A stretch of 64,000 bases of DNA from contig NZ_CP162139.1 in the NCBI RefSeq assembly GCF_040833985.1, positions 2,190,001 to 2,254,000 on the forward strand. The letters are read 5' to 3'. Below are positions 17,823 to 28,115 of this stretch, piece after piece. This DNA is from Leptospira sp. WS4.C2. Its GTDB lineage: Bacteria > Spirochaetota > Leptospiria > Leptospirales > Leptospiraceae. The translations under genes were made by a program, and so were the position numbers. The notes under the pieces are model-generated. The model was not told where the DNA came from and made no database searches. It saw nothing but the letters and a program-made list of their open reading frames with translations. The stretch's first letter is position 1, and every line of letters begins with the position of its first letter.

Positions 17823-19559
17823 TAAAGGAAGATCAACAAAAAATTGTGTTTTCCCCGGTTTAGAAATGAAATGTATATTTCCATTATGTCTTTCTACAAT
17901 TTTTCGGCAAATATCAAGTCCTAAGCCACTACCTTCTCCGGAAGATTTAGTAGTAAAAAATGGCTCAAAAATCCGATCTTTGATTTCTTCTGGAATGCCG
18001 GGGCCATTGTCTTCCACAGTCACTCGAACCTTATCTCTGGCAGCCTCTGTGCGTATCTTCATTTCTCCCTGAAAAACCATAGCTTGCAACCCATTGTAAA
18101 TTAGGTTTGTCCAAAGATGTAATAATTCTTCTGGATAACCTTCCAATATAGGCACTGGATCGTATTCGCGGATAAGAGTTACATTCTTTTTGAATTGGTT
18201 TTGGTAAAGTGTGATTACTGTTTCGATATTTTCCAGTAGGTTGATTTTTACTGGGTTTGACGATAATTCAAAACGAGCAAAATTCTTTAATGCAAAGGTC
18301 ATTTTACTTGCACGTTCTACAGCTAATTGCATTATACTTAATGATTGAAAAACTGTAATCTCTTCGGCTAACAAGGAGATTATGGCAAATACATCAGAAT
18401 CTTGAAATAAAATCTCAAATTCTTCTAATATGTTCAAATCGAAGCCGGAATCAATTAAGTTATATGCATAAGCTTGCGGTATCTTTTTAGATGATAACCA
18501 AGTTTCAATTTCCTTCCTTCGCCTCATTCTTTCTTTTCCTGATACCATTTCTAATCTGGATTTCAATACTTCCAAACAACTAAGGAACAATTTCTGTTTT
18601 TGAAAAGATGGAATGAGTTCTCGAAGTTCTTTTTGAAACAAAGATAAATCAGATTCGAAAAGGGCTTCTTTTAGTGTTTGCGTGGAGGCATGAATTGCCG
18701 CAATGGGATTGTTGATTTCATGTGCTATTCCAGCGACCAATTGTCCAAGGCTTGCCATCTTTTCAGACAAAATCAATTGATCCTGTGCCTTTTTTAAACT
18801 CGCGATTGTTACTTCCAATTCTGAATTTGAATTTTGTAATTTTTTTGTCCTCTCCTGCACCTGGTGTTCCAAACTTTCGTTCAGTTCGCTTAATTCTTTT
18901 TCGCGGGCTTTTAATTTTTCATTAATTTCATTTTTCCGTAAGTTACTTACCGTAAGAGCAATTTGGTCCCCTAATTGACTAGAAAAAATAATTTCGTCTT
19001 CAGTCCAGGAATGAGTTTTCCCTACATGTTCAAAACATATAGTTCCAATTAATTCTTCTCCGATTCGAATTACACCATCTAACATGGAAGTAATGTTGTT
19101 TGGCTTTAGATAAGATTGGATAAATCCTTTCGTCCTCGGGTCTGTGTATGGGTCACTTGCATCAACATATTTTTCAGTGACTAAATATTGAAATTCTTCT
19201 CGAAACTCAATTTCCTTTAAAATACCACCGCATTCATGAGTCTCTTTCGATAAAAAATAAGTGTCAACATTCTGGAGTTCGTTTTTTGATTCATTAAAAA
19301 GCCAAATACCGACTCGTTCTATCTCTAAAAGATGAGCCACAGATTTTGTGATGAGAGTCGAAAGCGAAAGAATATCTCCAGAACGAATCGCTGGATGAGA
19401 TGAGACCTGGGCCAAAATCTTTTGTTCGGTCCGCGCTCGGTTTAACTCGCCTTTTAAGCCTTTGACAGTCATAGGAGACATTCTATTGGACGGAACCAGA
19501 GACAGGTTTAATGGAACTGAACCCCTAGAAATTCTGAATTTCTTAAGGCTTCTGCGCAC
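17808..19559 (-). CDS. GAF sensor histidine kinase with extended linker
   Basis: A cytoplasmic kinase of up to 583 residues with no membrane helix. A GAF domain occupies about 50-200. A coiled coil (EKLKAREKELSELNESLEHQ) leads to the phospho-acceptor helix MASLGQLVAGIAHEINNPIA. The ATPase domain has NLIYNGLQAM, VEDNGPGIPEE, FEPFFTTKSSGEGSGLGLDI. About 205 residues separate the H and N boxes, nearly 100 more than usual, including a charged ERMRRRKEIETWLSS stretch. No receiver is attached. The start is uncertain: GTG 19559, ATG 19481 and ATG 19472 are in frame and none has a clear ribosome-binding site. Confidence 0.88.
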   Translation of the reverse strand: MRRSLKKFRISRGSVPLNLSLVPSNRMSPMTVKGLKGELNRARTEQKILAQVSSHPAIRSGDILSLSTLITKSVAHLLEIERVGIWLFNESKNELQNVDTYFLSKETHECGGILKEIEFREEFQYLVTEKYVDASDPYTDPRTKGFIQSYLKPNNITSMLDGVIRIGEELIGTICFEHVGKTHSWTEDEIIFSSQLGDQIALTVSNLRKNEINEKLKAREKELSELNESLEHQVQERTKKLQNSNSELEVTIASLKKAQDQLILSEKMASLGQLVAGIAHEINNPIAAIHASTQTLKEALFESDLSLFQKELRELIPSFQKQKLFLSCLEVLKSRLEMVSGKERMRRRKEIETWLSSKKIPQAYAYNLIDSGFDLNILEEFEILFQDSDVFAIISLLAEEITVFQSLSIMQLAVERASKMTFALKNFARFELSSNPVKINLLENIETVITLYQNQFKKNVTLIREYDPVPILEGYPEELLHLWTNLIYNGLQAMVFQGEMKIRTEAARDKVRVTVEDNGPGIPEEIKDRIFEPFFTTKSSGEGSGLGLDICRKIVERHNGNIHFISKPGKTQFFVDLPLLLRS

Positions 19560-19647
19560 CTTTAGGTCTTAAAATGAGTGACAGAGACCCTGAATTCGAA
19601 ATTCTGTAATTAAAAAATCGTTTCATCTCTAGATACGAGCCTTTTAG

Positions 19648-20664
<1,017 letters not shown>

Positions 20665-20665
20665 G

Positions 20666-21856
20666 ATGAAATTACCTCTTCTAGAAGAACAAAATCTAAA
20701 AGGAAAACGAGTTTTTGTTCGTGTGGACTTCAATGTCCCTGTCGAAAACGGCAAGGCAACGGACAGAACTAGGATTGAAAAAACCCTTCCTACTTTGGAA
20801 TTACTCATATCCAAAGGAGCAAAACTCGTTCTCGGAAGTCACTTAGGTCGCCCCAAAGGCGGCCCTGAGGCCAAATATTCCATGAAACCGGTGTTTGATG
20901 TTCTTTCTGAACTTGTCAAAACCAAAGTCAGTTTCTCGGAATCTGTGATTGGCCCAGACGTGGTAAAGATGACGAATGCCCTGGGAGAAGGAGAAATCCT
21001 CCTTTTAGAAAATCTTCGTTTCCATAAAGAAGAAGAGGAAAATGCTGCTGGTTTCTGCAAAGAACTGGCCAAACTGGCAGATGTTTATGTGAACGATGCC
21101 TTCGGAACTGCTCACCGTGCCCATGCCTCCACAGAAGGTGTGGCCCACCTACTTCCGGCATTTGCGGGTCTCCTCATGCGAAAAGAAATCGAAGTTTTGA
21201 GTAGTCTACTTGCCAAACCGGAACGTCCTTTTGTGGCCATCGTTGGTGGTTCCAAAGTGAGTTCTAAATTTGCTATTTTAAAAAATCTCCTCGAGAAGGT
21301 AGACCACCTCCTCATTGGCGGGGGAATGGCTTATACCTTCCTCAAATCCAGAGCCGTTCCCGTGGGAAAATCCCTTGTGGAACCTGAGTTTGAATCCCAA
21401 GCCTTCCAACTGATTGACCGTGCTGGAATCCAAGGGGTTGACCTCCAAATCCCCGTGGACCATATCATTGCCGATGCTTTTGATCCCAACGCCAAAACCA
21501 AATCCGTAGACAAAATGGGAATTTTAGATGGTTGGATGGGAATGGACATCGGGCCTAAAACCATCGACAATTATGTAAAGGCAATCAAAGAAGCTAAAAC
21601 CATTCTCTGGAACGGGCCTATGGGTGTATTTGAGATGGATAAGTTCTCCAAAGGGACCATCGAAATTGCCAAAGCCATCAGTAAATCCAAAGCAAAAACC
21701 GTTGTGGGTGGTGGGGACTCGATTGCCGCTGTGAACAAAGCAGGTGTGGCCGACAAAATCACTCATATTTCTACCGGTGGTGGTGCCTCCTTAGAATTTT
21801 TAGAAGGACGTGCCCTTCCTGGTGTACAATGTTTACTCCCTAAGGAAGAAAAATAA
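20666..21856 (+). CDS. pgk: Phosphoglycerate kinase
   Basis: A 396-residue monomeric kinase that transfers phosphate from 1,3-bisphosphoglycerate to [22 protein letters not shown] is the substrate-binding signature, GSHLGRPKG follows, and the C-terminal [15 protein letters not shown] and [15 protein letters not shown] segments form the nucleotide side and hinge. The length is standard. It lies between gap and tpiA with 1-base gaps on each side, so gap-pgk-tpiA-secG is one transcription unit. Confidence 0.98.
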   Translation: MKLPLLEEQNLKGKRVFVRVDFNVPVENGKATDRTRIEKTLPTLELLISKGAKLVLGSHLGRPKGGPEAKYSMKPVFDVLSELVKTKVSFSESVIGPDVVKMTNALGEGEILLLENLRFHKEEEENAAGFCKELAKLADVYVNDAFGTAHRAHASTEGVAHLLPAFAGLLMRKEIEVLSSLLAKPERPFVAIVGGSKVSSKFAILKNLLEKVDHLLIGGGMAYTFLKSRAVPVGKSLVEPEFESQAFQLIDRAGIQGVDLQIPVDHIIADAFDPNAKTKSVDKMGILDGWMGMDIGPKTIDNYVKAIKEAKTILWNGPMGVFEMDKFSKGTIEIAKAISKSKAKTVVGGGDSIAAVNKAGVADKITHISTGGGASLEFLEGRALPGVQCLLPKEEK

Positions 21857-21857
21857 G

Positions 21858-22607
21858 ATGAGAAAGAAAATCATTGCTGGGAATTGGAAGATGAATTTGA
21901 CTTTGGCGGAAGCCGTTACCATCACCAAAGGTTTGGTATCTGCCAGCGACGCTTCTCCTCATGAAGTGATGGTTTTCCCAAGTGCTTTGCACTTGGAGTC
22001 TGTCTCGCAAATTGCAAGAGGATCCAAACTGATTGTCGGGGCACAAAATGCCTACCAATCTGGACTCACTGCAATGACGGGTGAAATTTCACCCGTGCAA
22101 CTTGCCGAGCTTGGTATCACAACCGTTCTTGTAGGTCACTCTGAAAGACGCCAATTTCTTGGGGAAACTTCAGAATTTGATAACGAGAAAATATCATACT
22201 TTTTAAAAGCGGGACTTCGCGTGGTATACTGCGTAGGGGAAACCTGGGCAGAAAGAGAAAAAGGAAACACCTTTACTGTCTTAGAGGACCAAATCAAAAA
22301 AGGACTCAAAGACATTACAAGTGACCTATTTGCAAACCTTGTCATTGCCTATGAGCCTGTTTGGGCCATAGGAACAGGAAAGGTGGCAACACCAGTAGAA
22401 GCAGAAGAAGCACATGCCTTTATCCGTAAGGAAATTGGTAATTTATTTGTAGGTGCCAGTGCGATCGCTGAGAAAATTCAAATTCTCTATGGTGGTTCGG
22501 TAAAACCGGACAATATTAAAGATCTACTCACCAAACCAAACATAGACGGTGGCCTCGTAGGAGGAGCCAGTCAAAAATTAGATTCATTTTTAGGACTTTT
22601 GAAATAA
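21858..22607 (+). CDS. tpiA: Triose-phosphate isomerase
   Basis: A 249-residue TIM-barrel enzyme that interconverts dihydroxyacetone phosphate and glyceraldehyde-3-phosphate. GNWKMN holds the active Lys, VGHSERR the electrophilic His, AYEPVWAIGTG the catalytic Glu and the flexible loop, and YGGSVKPDN the phosphate site. I start at ATG 21858 (MRKKIIAGNWKMN), which gives the standard length; an upstream in-frame ATG at 21810 lies inside pgk and adds residues foreign to the family. Confidence 0.98.
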   Translation: MRKKIIAGNWKMNLTLAEAVTITKGLVSASDASPHEVMVFPSALHLESVSQIARGSKLIVGAQNAYQSGLTAMTGEISPVQLAELGITTVLVGHSERRQFLGETSEFDNEKISYFLKAGLRVVYCVGETWAEREKGNTFTVLEDQIKKGLKDITSDLFANLVIAYEPVWAIGTGKVATPVEAEEAHAFIRKEIGNLFVGASAIAEKIQILYGGSVKPDNIKDLLTKPNIDGGLVGGASQKLDSFLGLLK

Positions 22608-22616
22608 GGAAACACT

Positions 22617-22949
22617 ATGGGATTTTTTGCAGGAACCATCCTCACACTTTTTATTCTACTTTCACTCTTTCTGATCCTTCTTGTCATGATCCAAACTGGA
22701 AAAGGCGGAAGTGCAGGAATGTTAGGCGGATCGACCGCAAGCCAATCAGTATTTGGAGCATCCACTGCTGATGTGATGACAAAAACCACAAGAGTAGCAG
22801 CGATTCTTTTCATCGTTCTCTCTTTGGCACTATCCTTTGTATTCGCTAAAAAAGACGAAGTTTTAGTTCCCGATCTAGAACCAAGTTTAGAAGCTCCGGT
22901 AGAAACTGATGGAACACCTTCCGAAGTACCGGCTCCTACTACTCCTTAA
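22617..22949 (+). CDS. secG: Preprotein translocase subunit SecG
   Basis: A 110-residue protein with two membrane helices ([20 protein letters not shown] and [23 protein letters not shown]) around the conserved cytoplasmic loop [20 protein letters not shown], which is diagnostic of SecG, the accessory subunit of the SecYEG channel. The C-terminal acidic/proline tail is common in longer SecG proteins. It follows tpiA by 9 bases, a common arrangement in bacteria. Its last 41 bases overlap the start of the next gene in another frame. Confidence 0.93.
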   Translation: MGFFAGTILTLFILLSLFLILLVMIQTGKGGSAGMLGGSTASQSVFGASTADVMTKTTRVAAILFIVLSLALSFVFAKKDEVLVPDLEPSLEAPVETDGTPSEVPAPTTP

Positions 22950-23577
22950 TTTATACTTCTTTAGTGTCGGTCTCCTCTCAGAGACTGGCATTTCCGAAAA
23001 AGAAAGTAGATTAGATAAGGAAATCCTTAGCCTTTACCGAGAAATCGCTAAAGCTAGGGAGCTTCTTACCTACGAAAACCTCACTTCTTTACCCGCCAAC
23101 ACATCCATTCATTTTATTGGAACCTATCCCAATAGAACAGGGATTCGCATTCGGAAGTATAAAGTTGATCCAGACCCACAAAACAAAAACCGAATCAAAC
23201 ATTCGGAAGAAAAATCCATCCTCCTCGAATTCAATGGATCCGTTCTTTCTAAAGTAGAAGTTTTAGTGGTTACCGAAGATACAGAAATCGAACAAAAGAC
23301 AAAAACTAAAATTACCGATACATCCCCTTTGGACACATCACTCAATGATATGGTGATTAGTTTTTCAGGCATTGATGGGAGTGATAGTTTCCCCCTCTCT
23401 TCACTTCGTAACGATGATATCAAAGGGGAACGTAATGATTTCAAAAAAGATTTTTATATTAAATTTCTTTTAGACTTTCATAGCCAACTTGCCTCTATCT
23501 CCGCCTTACAAAAAACTGGTGGTAATAAAAGCCAAAAGTCCATGTTCAAACAATTGAACCAGTCTTTAGGGTATTGA
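22909..23577 (+). CDS. Exported hypothetical protein
   Basis: A 222-residue protein of unrecognised family. The ATG at 22909 lies inside secG, yet the encoded N-terminus, [20 protein letters not shown], is a good signal peptide, and the next in-frame starts would lose it, so I keep the overlapping start. The mature part starts with a charged helix ([20 protein letters not shown]) and continues with beta-like segments. The stop overlaps the downstream kinase region, so expression with secG is likely. No function is proposed. Confidence 0.65.
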   Translation: MEHLPKYRLLLLLNLYFFSVGLLSETGISEKESRLDKEILSLYREIAKARELLTYENLTSLPANTSIHFIGTYPNRTGIRIRKYKVDPDPQNKNRIKHSEEKSILLEFNGSVLSKVEVLVVTEDTEIEQKTKTKITDTSPLDTSLNDMVISFSGIDGSDSFPLSSLRNDDIKGERNDFKKDFYIKFLLDFHSQLASISALQKTGGNKSQKSMFKQLNQSLGY

Positions 23578-23579
23578 TT

Positions 23580-24725
23580 TTGTCTGAGATTACTCCAAAT
23601 AGTGACTCTGCATCTGTTGAGAAAGTAGCAGAAAAAGCACGGGAGCTTGAGGCCATTTATGATGTGGTGCAGGACCCACTAGTTCTCATTGATTCGGATT
23701 TTAATATCCAAAGAGCAAACCTTGCCACCATTCTCTTTGCCAAAAACAATAAATACGATGAACTTCTTGATCGTAAATGTTATGAAGTTTTGTACCAACG
23801 TAGTGACATCTGCCCTTATTGTCCAAAAATCAACGTCAAACCAAAAGATAAAAATCATACCTATTCCACTCCCATCACGAGAGAGATCTTTTTTCGTTCG
23901 GAAGACAAAAAACAGACTCTCCTACTCGAATTCTATCCCTATCCCAAACAAGAAGACCTATTCTGGATGGTGGAAAAAATCTCTGATGTTACTAAACAAA
24001 GAGACAAAGAAGAAGAATCATTTCGGATGCGGAACCTTGCCTCTCTTGGAATTTTAATTTCCGGGATTGCCCATGAATTAAATAATCCGCTAACAGGGAT
24101 TAGTTTAACGTTACAGAATCTAAAAGCAAATTGGCAAAATCAACCACCGGAACAAATTGAAAAACGATTGGATATGATTAAAAACGATGTATCAAGAGCT
24201 GCTATTATTGTCTCCGATATCATCTCTTTTGCAAAAACAGATAAAGTGAAAGTGACACTCGGAGATATTGTAGAAACCATCAACCGCGCCAAGGATACAG
24301 TGATTCGTCTGTATCCCCATTTGAGTAAAAATATTGTTTGGCGAATTTCCTGTGATCATGAATACCAATTTCCTTTTCATCCAGGAAAGATGGAACGTTT
24401 GTTTATGAATTTATTTCGAAACTCATTGCAAGCATTCGATTATAGGCCGGGAGAGATCTCGATTGAACTAAGAAAAACAAAAAACTGGCTCCATATCATT
24501 GTGGAAGACAATGCCGGTGGAATTCCAGATGCCATCATCCAAAAGATTTTTGATCCCTTTTTCACTAGTAATAAATCAGGAACAGGAACGGGGCTTGGAC
24601 TCTCCATTTGTCATTCGATTGTGAAAGAACATGATGGTAATATTTCAGTGAAGTCCGTAGAACAAAAAACCCGTTTTACAATTTCCTTTCCTCTCACCAA
24701 CGATATCACGGAGCAAAATCCATGA
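23580..24725 (+). CDS. PAS sensor histidine kinase
   Basis: A 381-residue soluble kinase. A PAS domain spans about residues 15-125 ([20 protein letters not shown]) and contains the CYEVL...DICPYCP cysteine cluster common in this PAS group. The phospho-acceptor box is [18 protein letters not shown] and the ATPase domain shows [23 protein letters not shown] and [13 protein letters not shown]. It should phosphorylate the receiver of the next gene, whose start overlaps its stop by 4 bases. TTG 23580 is chosen because AGGG lies 9 bases upstream; TTG 23574 is too near that site. Confidence 0.88.
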   Translation: MSEITPNSDSASVEKVAEKARELEAIYDVVQDPLVLIDSDFNIQRANLATILFAKNNKYDELLDRKCYEVLYQRSDICPYCPKINVKPKDKNHTYSTPITREIFFRSEDKKQTLLLEFYPYPKQEDLFWMVEKISDVTKQRDKEEESFRMRNLASLGILISGIAHELNNPLTGISLTLQNLKANWQNQPPEQIEKRLDMIKNDVSRAAIIVSDIISFAKTDKVKVTLGDIVETINRAKDTVIRLYPHLSKNIVWRISCDHEYQFPFHPGKMERLFMNLFRNSLQAFDYRPGEISIELRKTKNWLHIIVEDNAGGIPDAIIQKIFDPFFTSNKSGTGTGLGLSICHSIVKEHDGNISVKSVEQKTRFTISFPLTNDITEQNP

Positions 24726-25735
24726 AACAGTCAATCCTAATTGTTGAAGACATCCATTCCATTCGCGAAGCGATTATTGATTTACTAAGCACAAAATATA
24801 ATGTTTTTGGTGCCGAACATTTTGAGGAAGCGGTTTGGTATTTAACTAACGAAAAAATTGACTTAACCATAACGGATATCCGCCTTCCCGGTAAATCAGG
24901 GATTGACCTTGTCAAACTCATTCAAAAAGAATTTCCGCATGTACTCTACGCATTGATGACAGCTTACAATATCAATGAATACATTAAATATGCAAAAGAC
25001 CTCCATATTTGGAACATCATACCTAAATATAGTTTTTTGGATATCCATCTAATCGAGGTAATGGTAGAAAAACTTCTTTCGAATGACATCTTCGGTATTG
25101 AAAAATACTTCAGTAGCGACTTTAAAGTTTATAGTGAAAATATAAATAGTGAATTTGAAGATGCACCAAATAACGGAATCATTTACAAACAAATCAAATC
25201 AGACCAAGACAGATCCATCCTCTGTGGAAAAATTTCGAAAAATCTAATCCAGTTGGGAGCACCGAAAGCCATCCAACAAGTGTTAGAAGAACTCACTTCG
25301 AATGCGATGATACGTGCTCCTCGCACACACGAAGGGGAATACAAATACCAATTCGAAATTCCAAGCCATGACATGGTAGTCCCCTTGGATAATATCCAAC
25401 TGATGCCGGATGACTATTTTTTAATTGGCTATGGTGCCACTGAAAGTACAATCTTTATTGTAGTTCGCGATCAATTTGGTTCTCTTCGAAAAGAAGAAAT
25501 TTTACATAGGTTAGACCGACATATTAGTATTGATGATTCTACCGGTTTTCCTAAAGGACTAGAGGATAGTCATGGTCGTGGATTATATATTTGTCGGGAG
25601 ATCTCAGACCAACTCATCTTCAATATTGAACCAGGAGTTTGTACAGAAACCATTGCGATGATCAACCGAGAAGGACGGACTGGTTTCAAATCACTCTCTA
25701 TTTATGAAGTGGACCCAAAACCTAAACCTAATTAA
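24722..25735 (+). CDS. Response regulator with C-terminal anti-sigma-like (RsbW/HATPase_c) domain
   Basis: A 337-residue protein. The receiver (about 1-120) has the acidic pocket VEDI, phospho-acceptor Asp52 in [13 protein letters not shown], and LMTAYN with a later Lys. The output half is not a DNA-binding domain: [27 protein letters not shown] and [19 protein letters not shown] are the N, G1 and G2 boxes of a GHKL ATPase of the serine-kinase/anti-sigma type. It is translationally coupled to the PAS kinase. It may control a partner-switching protein, such as an anti-anti-sigma factor, but none is encoded here. Confidence 0.75.
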   Translation: MKQSILIVEDIHSIREAIIDLLSTKYNVFGAEHFEEAVWYLTNEKIDLTITDIRLPGKSGIDLVKLIQKEFPHVLYALMTAYNINEYIKYAKDLHIWNIIPKYSFLDIHLIEVMVEKLLSNDIFGIEKYFSSDFKVYSENINSEFEDAPNNGIIYKQIKSDQDRSILCGKISKNLIQLGAPKAIQQVLEELTSNAMIRAPRTHEGEYKYQFEIPSHDMVVPLDNIQLMPDDYFLIGYGATESTIFIVVRDQFGSLRKEEILHRLDRHISIDDSTGFPKGLEDSHGRGLYICREISDQLIFNIEPGVCTETIAMINREGRTGFKSLSIYEVDPKPKPN

Positions 25736-25752
25736 ATTTAATTCTATTCATA

Positions 25753-25770
25753 ATGAATCGCTGGATTCAT
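25753..25770. terminator. Short inverted repeat between convergent genes
   Basis: ATGAATC, loop GCTG, GATTCAT forms a 7-bp hairpin in the 49-base gap between the response regulator and the convergent 355-residue protein. No T-tract follows on either strand, so a terminator role is weakly supported. Confidence 0.3.
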
Positions 25771-25784
25771 GCAAAACTGAGCAC

Positions 25785-26852
25785 TCAAAAAACTTGGAAC
25801 TGCATCAAATCAGATTTGGATTGCATATAGAATGCTGAATTTGTTTTTCCAGGAAAGAACCGAACCGGTAATTCCGAAGGAGGAAGTTTTTTTGAACGAA
25901 TCAAACTTCCATTTTGATTATAAAACTGAATTTCTGATTCAGAAAGAACAACAAAAACGGTATCAGTTGCAAAAACCGATTGATAGACCCCACCCACCTT
26001 AGATTTGGTTTTTTCCCAAACCATCTTACCATCCCGGTAAAATGCCAAAGAATCAGGGAGGTTAAAAATCACCGACCCATCATTTCCAGTAACAAAATAT
26101 AGTTTGTGTGGATAGAACTTAGAGAGAGAAAATTCCTCCACCGTTTCTCCCCTATCATCCAACACTTCAATAAAATCTTTATCCAATATAGAATAATGAA
26201 TCGTTGAAAATTTTCCATCTGGAGAGAGAGAAACAGATTTAAAAAAAGAATCCTTTTTATCTTTGGATAATTCCTTTTCAAAGAGAACATTGCCTTTTTC
26301 GTCTAACCGATACAACTCGCCACCAGAAAATAAAACAATCACACCTTTGTTTTTTGAATCAAATTGGTAGTCAGTCAGAAACCTTCCATTTAACTCTGAT
26401 TTACCGACCCTGTTTCCACTTTCATCCATGAGAAATACAGTATTATTATCTCCCGACAAATACAAAACGGGAGAGGCAAAGTACCCACTTCTCGGATAAG
26501 AATTGATTGGTTTTTTCCAAAAAAGTTCTCCTGTGTCAGCGAAAAAGTTTACCTCATCTCCAATTTTTTCATACAATAGATACCCATTTGTTAGTAAGGG
26601 GAAATCGACTAAAAACTTCGGGTCTGCATCCAAAAATTTCGAAGTTCGAAACGAATAATACCTGCCACCTACTTTGTATCCATTGATTGTTTTCAAAGGA
26701 TCTTCCCCAATTTTCGGGGAGGTAGTCCCAAATCTTCCTTCACTATTCCAAATCCAAGTTTCTCTGATGTTGGGAACTAAATTTAAATCCACATCCCAAC
26801 TAAAAAAGAATAAAAGAAAAAAACCAAATGAATAGATGATCGTTTGCCACAT
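25785..26852 (-). CDS. Exported/membrane-anchored hypothetical, PQQ/beta-propeller-like repeats
   Basis: A 355-residue protein with an N-terminal hydrophobic anchor (TIIYSFGFFLLFFFSW). The rest shows repeated beta segments of the kind found in PQQ- or WD-like propellers, each ending in a D-x-x-G turn (MDESGNRVGKSELNG, LDEKGNVLFEKELS, LDDRGETVEEFSLS, YRDGKMVWEKTKS, YNQNGSLIRSKKL). It is therefore probably a periplasmic propeller. Function is unknown. It lies 1 base after cinA and is the last gene of the long minus-strand run. Confidence 0.6.
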   Translation of the reverse strand: MWQTIIYSFGFFLLFFFSWDVDLNLVPNIRETWIWNSEGRFGTTSPKIGEDPLKTINGYKVGGRYYSFRTSKFLDADPKFLVDFPLLTNGYLLYEKIGDEVNFFADTGELFWKKPINSYPRSGYFASPVLYLSGDNNTVFLMDESGNRVGKSELNGRFLTDYQFDSKNKGVIVLFSGGELYRLDEKGNVLFEKELSKDKKDSFFKSVSLSPDGKFSTIHYSILDKDFIEVLDDRGETVEEFSLSKFYPHKLYFVTGNDGSVIFNLPDSLAFYRDGKMVWEKTKSKVGGVYQSVFATDTVFVVLSESEIQFYNQNGSLIRSKKLPPSELPVRFFPGKTNSAFYMQSKSDLMQFQVF

Positions 26853-26853
26853 G

Positions 26854-28110
26854 TTAAACGTTCCTTTGTTTTAATGATTGGTATAATAAAAATAAGGCAG
26901 TGTTACTCGCATTTTCTCGAATTCCTTCTCGGTTTCCAGGAAAATGATAGGACTGTGATTGGATAGGGCCATCTGGAGTTTTTAAACCGATCCAAACGGT
27001 TCCCACAGGCTTTGACTCAGTTCCCCCATCTGGCCCCGCAATCCCAGTGATAGAAATGCAATAATCGGCTTTTGTTTTTTCAGAAATCCCTTCTGCCATG
27101 GCTTCCGCTGTTTCTTTACTAACAGCACCAAACTGGTCTAAAGTATCTCCCGGAACACCTAACAAAGATTTTTTCATCTCATTTGAATAAGTTAAAAATC
27201 CACCTATAAAGTAGGAACTAGATCCCGGGAAGTCGGTTAATTTTTTTCCAAGTAAACCACCCGTGCAACTTTCTCCCACAGCAATTGTCAACTTTTCAGA
27301 AATCAAATGTTCATGAACGAATGCGAAAACATCATCAGAAATAATCTTAGGATACTGCGCTTCTAACCTCTGGATGATTGTGTCCAAGTTTTTAGAATCG
27401 GTAGATTGAAAAATACATTTAATATAACCTCGGTTTGCGGTCACTCCCCACTCAACATTTTGGAAAAGTTCATCCCTATGGGTTTCCACAAAATCTTTTT
27501 GGTATAAAGATTCCCCGATATTCCACAACCACTTGGTTCTTTGGACTAAATTTTCACGAGGATAAATTCGTTTGAGTTCTGGCACGAGCCGACGGCTAAA
27601 CATCTCCTTCATTTCGGAAGGAACCCCTGGCATACAAACCAAATAGGAATCTGTCCCGATCGGTTCCACAAACCCAACGGCAATGCCTACTGTATTGTCT
27701 AAAGTTTTACAGTCTTCAGGAACACGGGTTTGGCGAAGGACTGTAGGTAAGATATCACTGTATTGTTTTCCCCTAGATTCATAAATACGTTGCAAACGGA
27801 TCTTAGCTTTTTCTACCGAATAAGATTTTTTTCCATTCAGTTTTAAAACTGTTTCTAAAGTGTAATCGTCTTCTGTGGGGCCAAGGCCACCTGTCATGAG
27901 GACAAGGACAGGTCTTGTTTCTGCCAAATGTTTCAAGTGTTGTAGTTCAGAAAGAATGAGATCTGGATCGTCAGGAAGACCGATAAACTTTTTTACTTTC
28001 CAACCAAGTTCAAAGAGTTGGTTTGCCATCCAACCAGAGTTTGTGTCCAAACTACGACCAGCGGTAATTTCCGAACCAGTCGAAATAATGACGATGTATG
28101 GTGTTTCCAT
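26854..28110 (-). CDS. cinA: CinA family nicotinamide-nucleotide amidohydrolase
   Basis: A 418-residue two-domain CinA. The N-terminal half is a MoCF-like domain (ISTGSEITAGRSLDTNSGWM, MTGGLGPTEDDYT), associated with ADP-ribose pyrophosphatase activity. The C-terminal half (about 255-415) is the amidase, with AVGESCTGGLLGKKLTDFPG and ITGIAGPDGGTESKPVGTVW, which deamidates nicotinamide mononucleotide in NAD recycling. The length matches full CinA. It lies 5 bases after argS. Confidence 0.94.
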   Translation of the reverse strand: METPYIVIISTGSEITAGRSLDTNSGWMANQLFELGWKVKKFIGLPDDPDLILSELQHLKHLAETRPVLVLMTGGLGPTEDDYTLETVLKLNGKKSYSVEKAKIRLQRIYESRGKQYSDILPTVLRQTRVPEDCKTLDNTVGIAVGFVEPIGTDSYLVCMPGVPSEMKEMFSRRLVPELKRIYPRENLVQRTKWLWNIGESLYQKDFVETHRDELFQNVEWGVTANRGYIKCIFQSTDSKNLDTIIQRLEAQYPKIISDDVFAFVHEHLISEKLTIAVGESCTGGLLGKKLTDFPGSSSYFIGGFLTYSNEMKKSLLGVPGDTLDQFGAVSKETAEAMAEGISEKTKADYCISITGIAGPDGGTESKPVGTVWIGLKTPDGPIQSQSYHFPGNREGIRENASNTALFLLYQSLKQRNV

Positions 28111-28115
28111 TCCTT

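Noticed and set aside
21810..21857. N-terminal extension of tpiA
   Set aside because: It would overlap pgk and add residues not found in triose-phosphate isomerases; ATG 21858 gives the standard MRKKIIAGNWKMN start.
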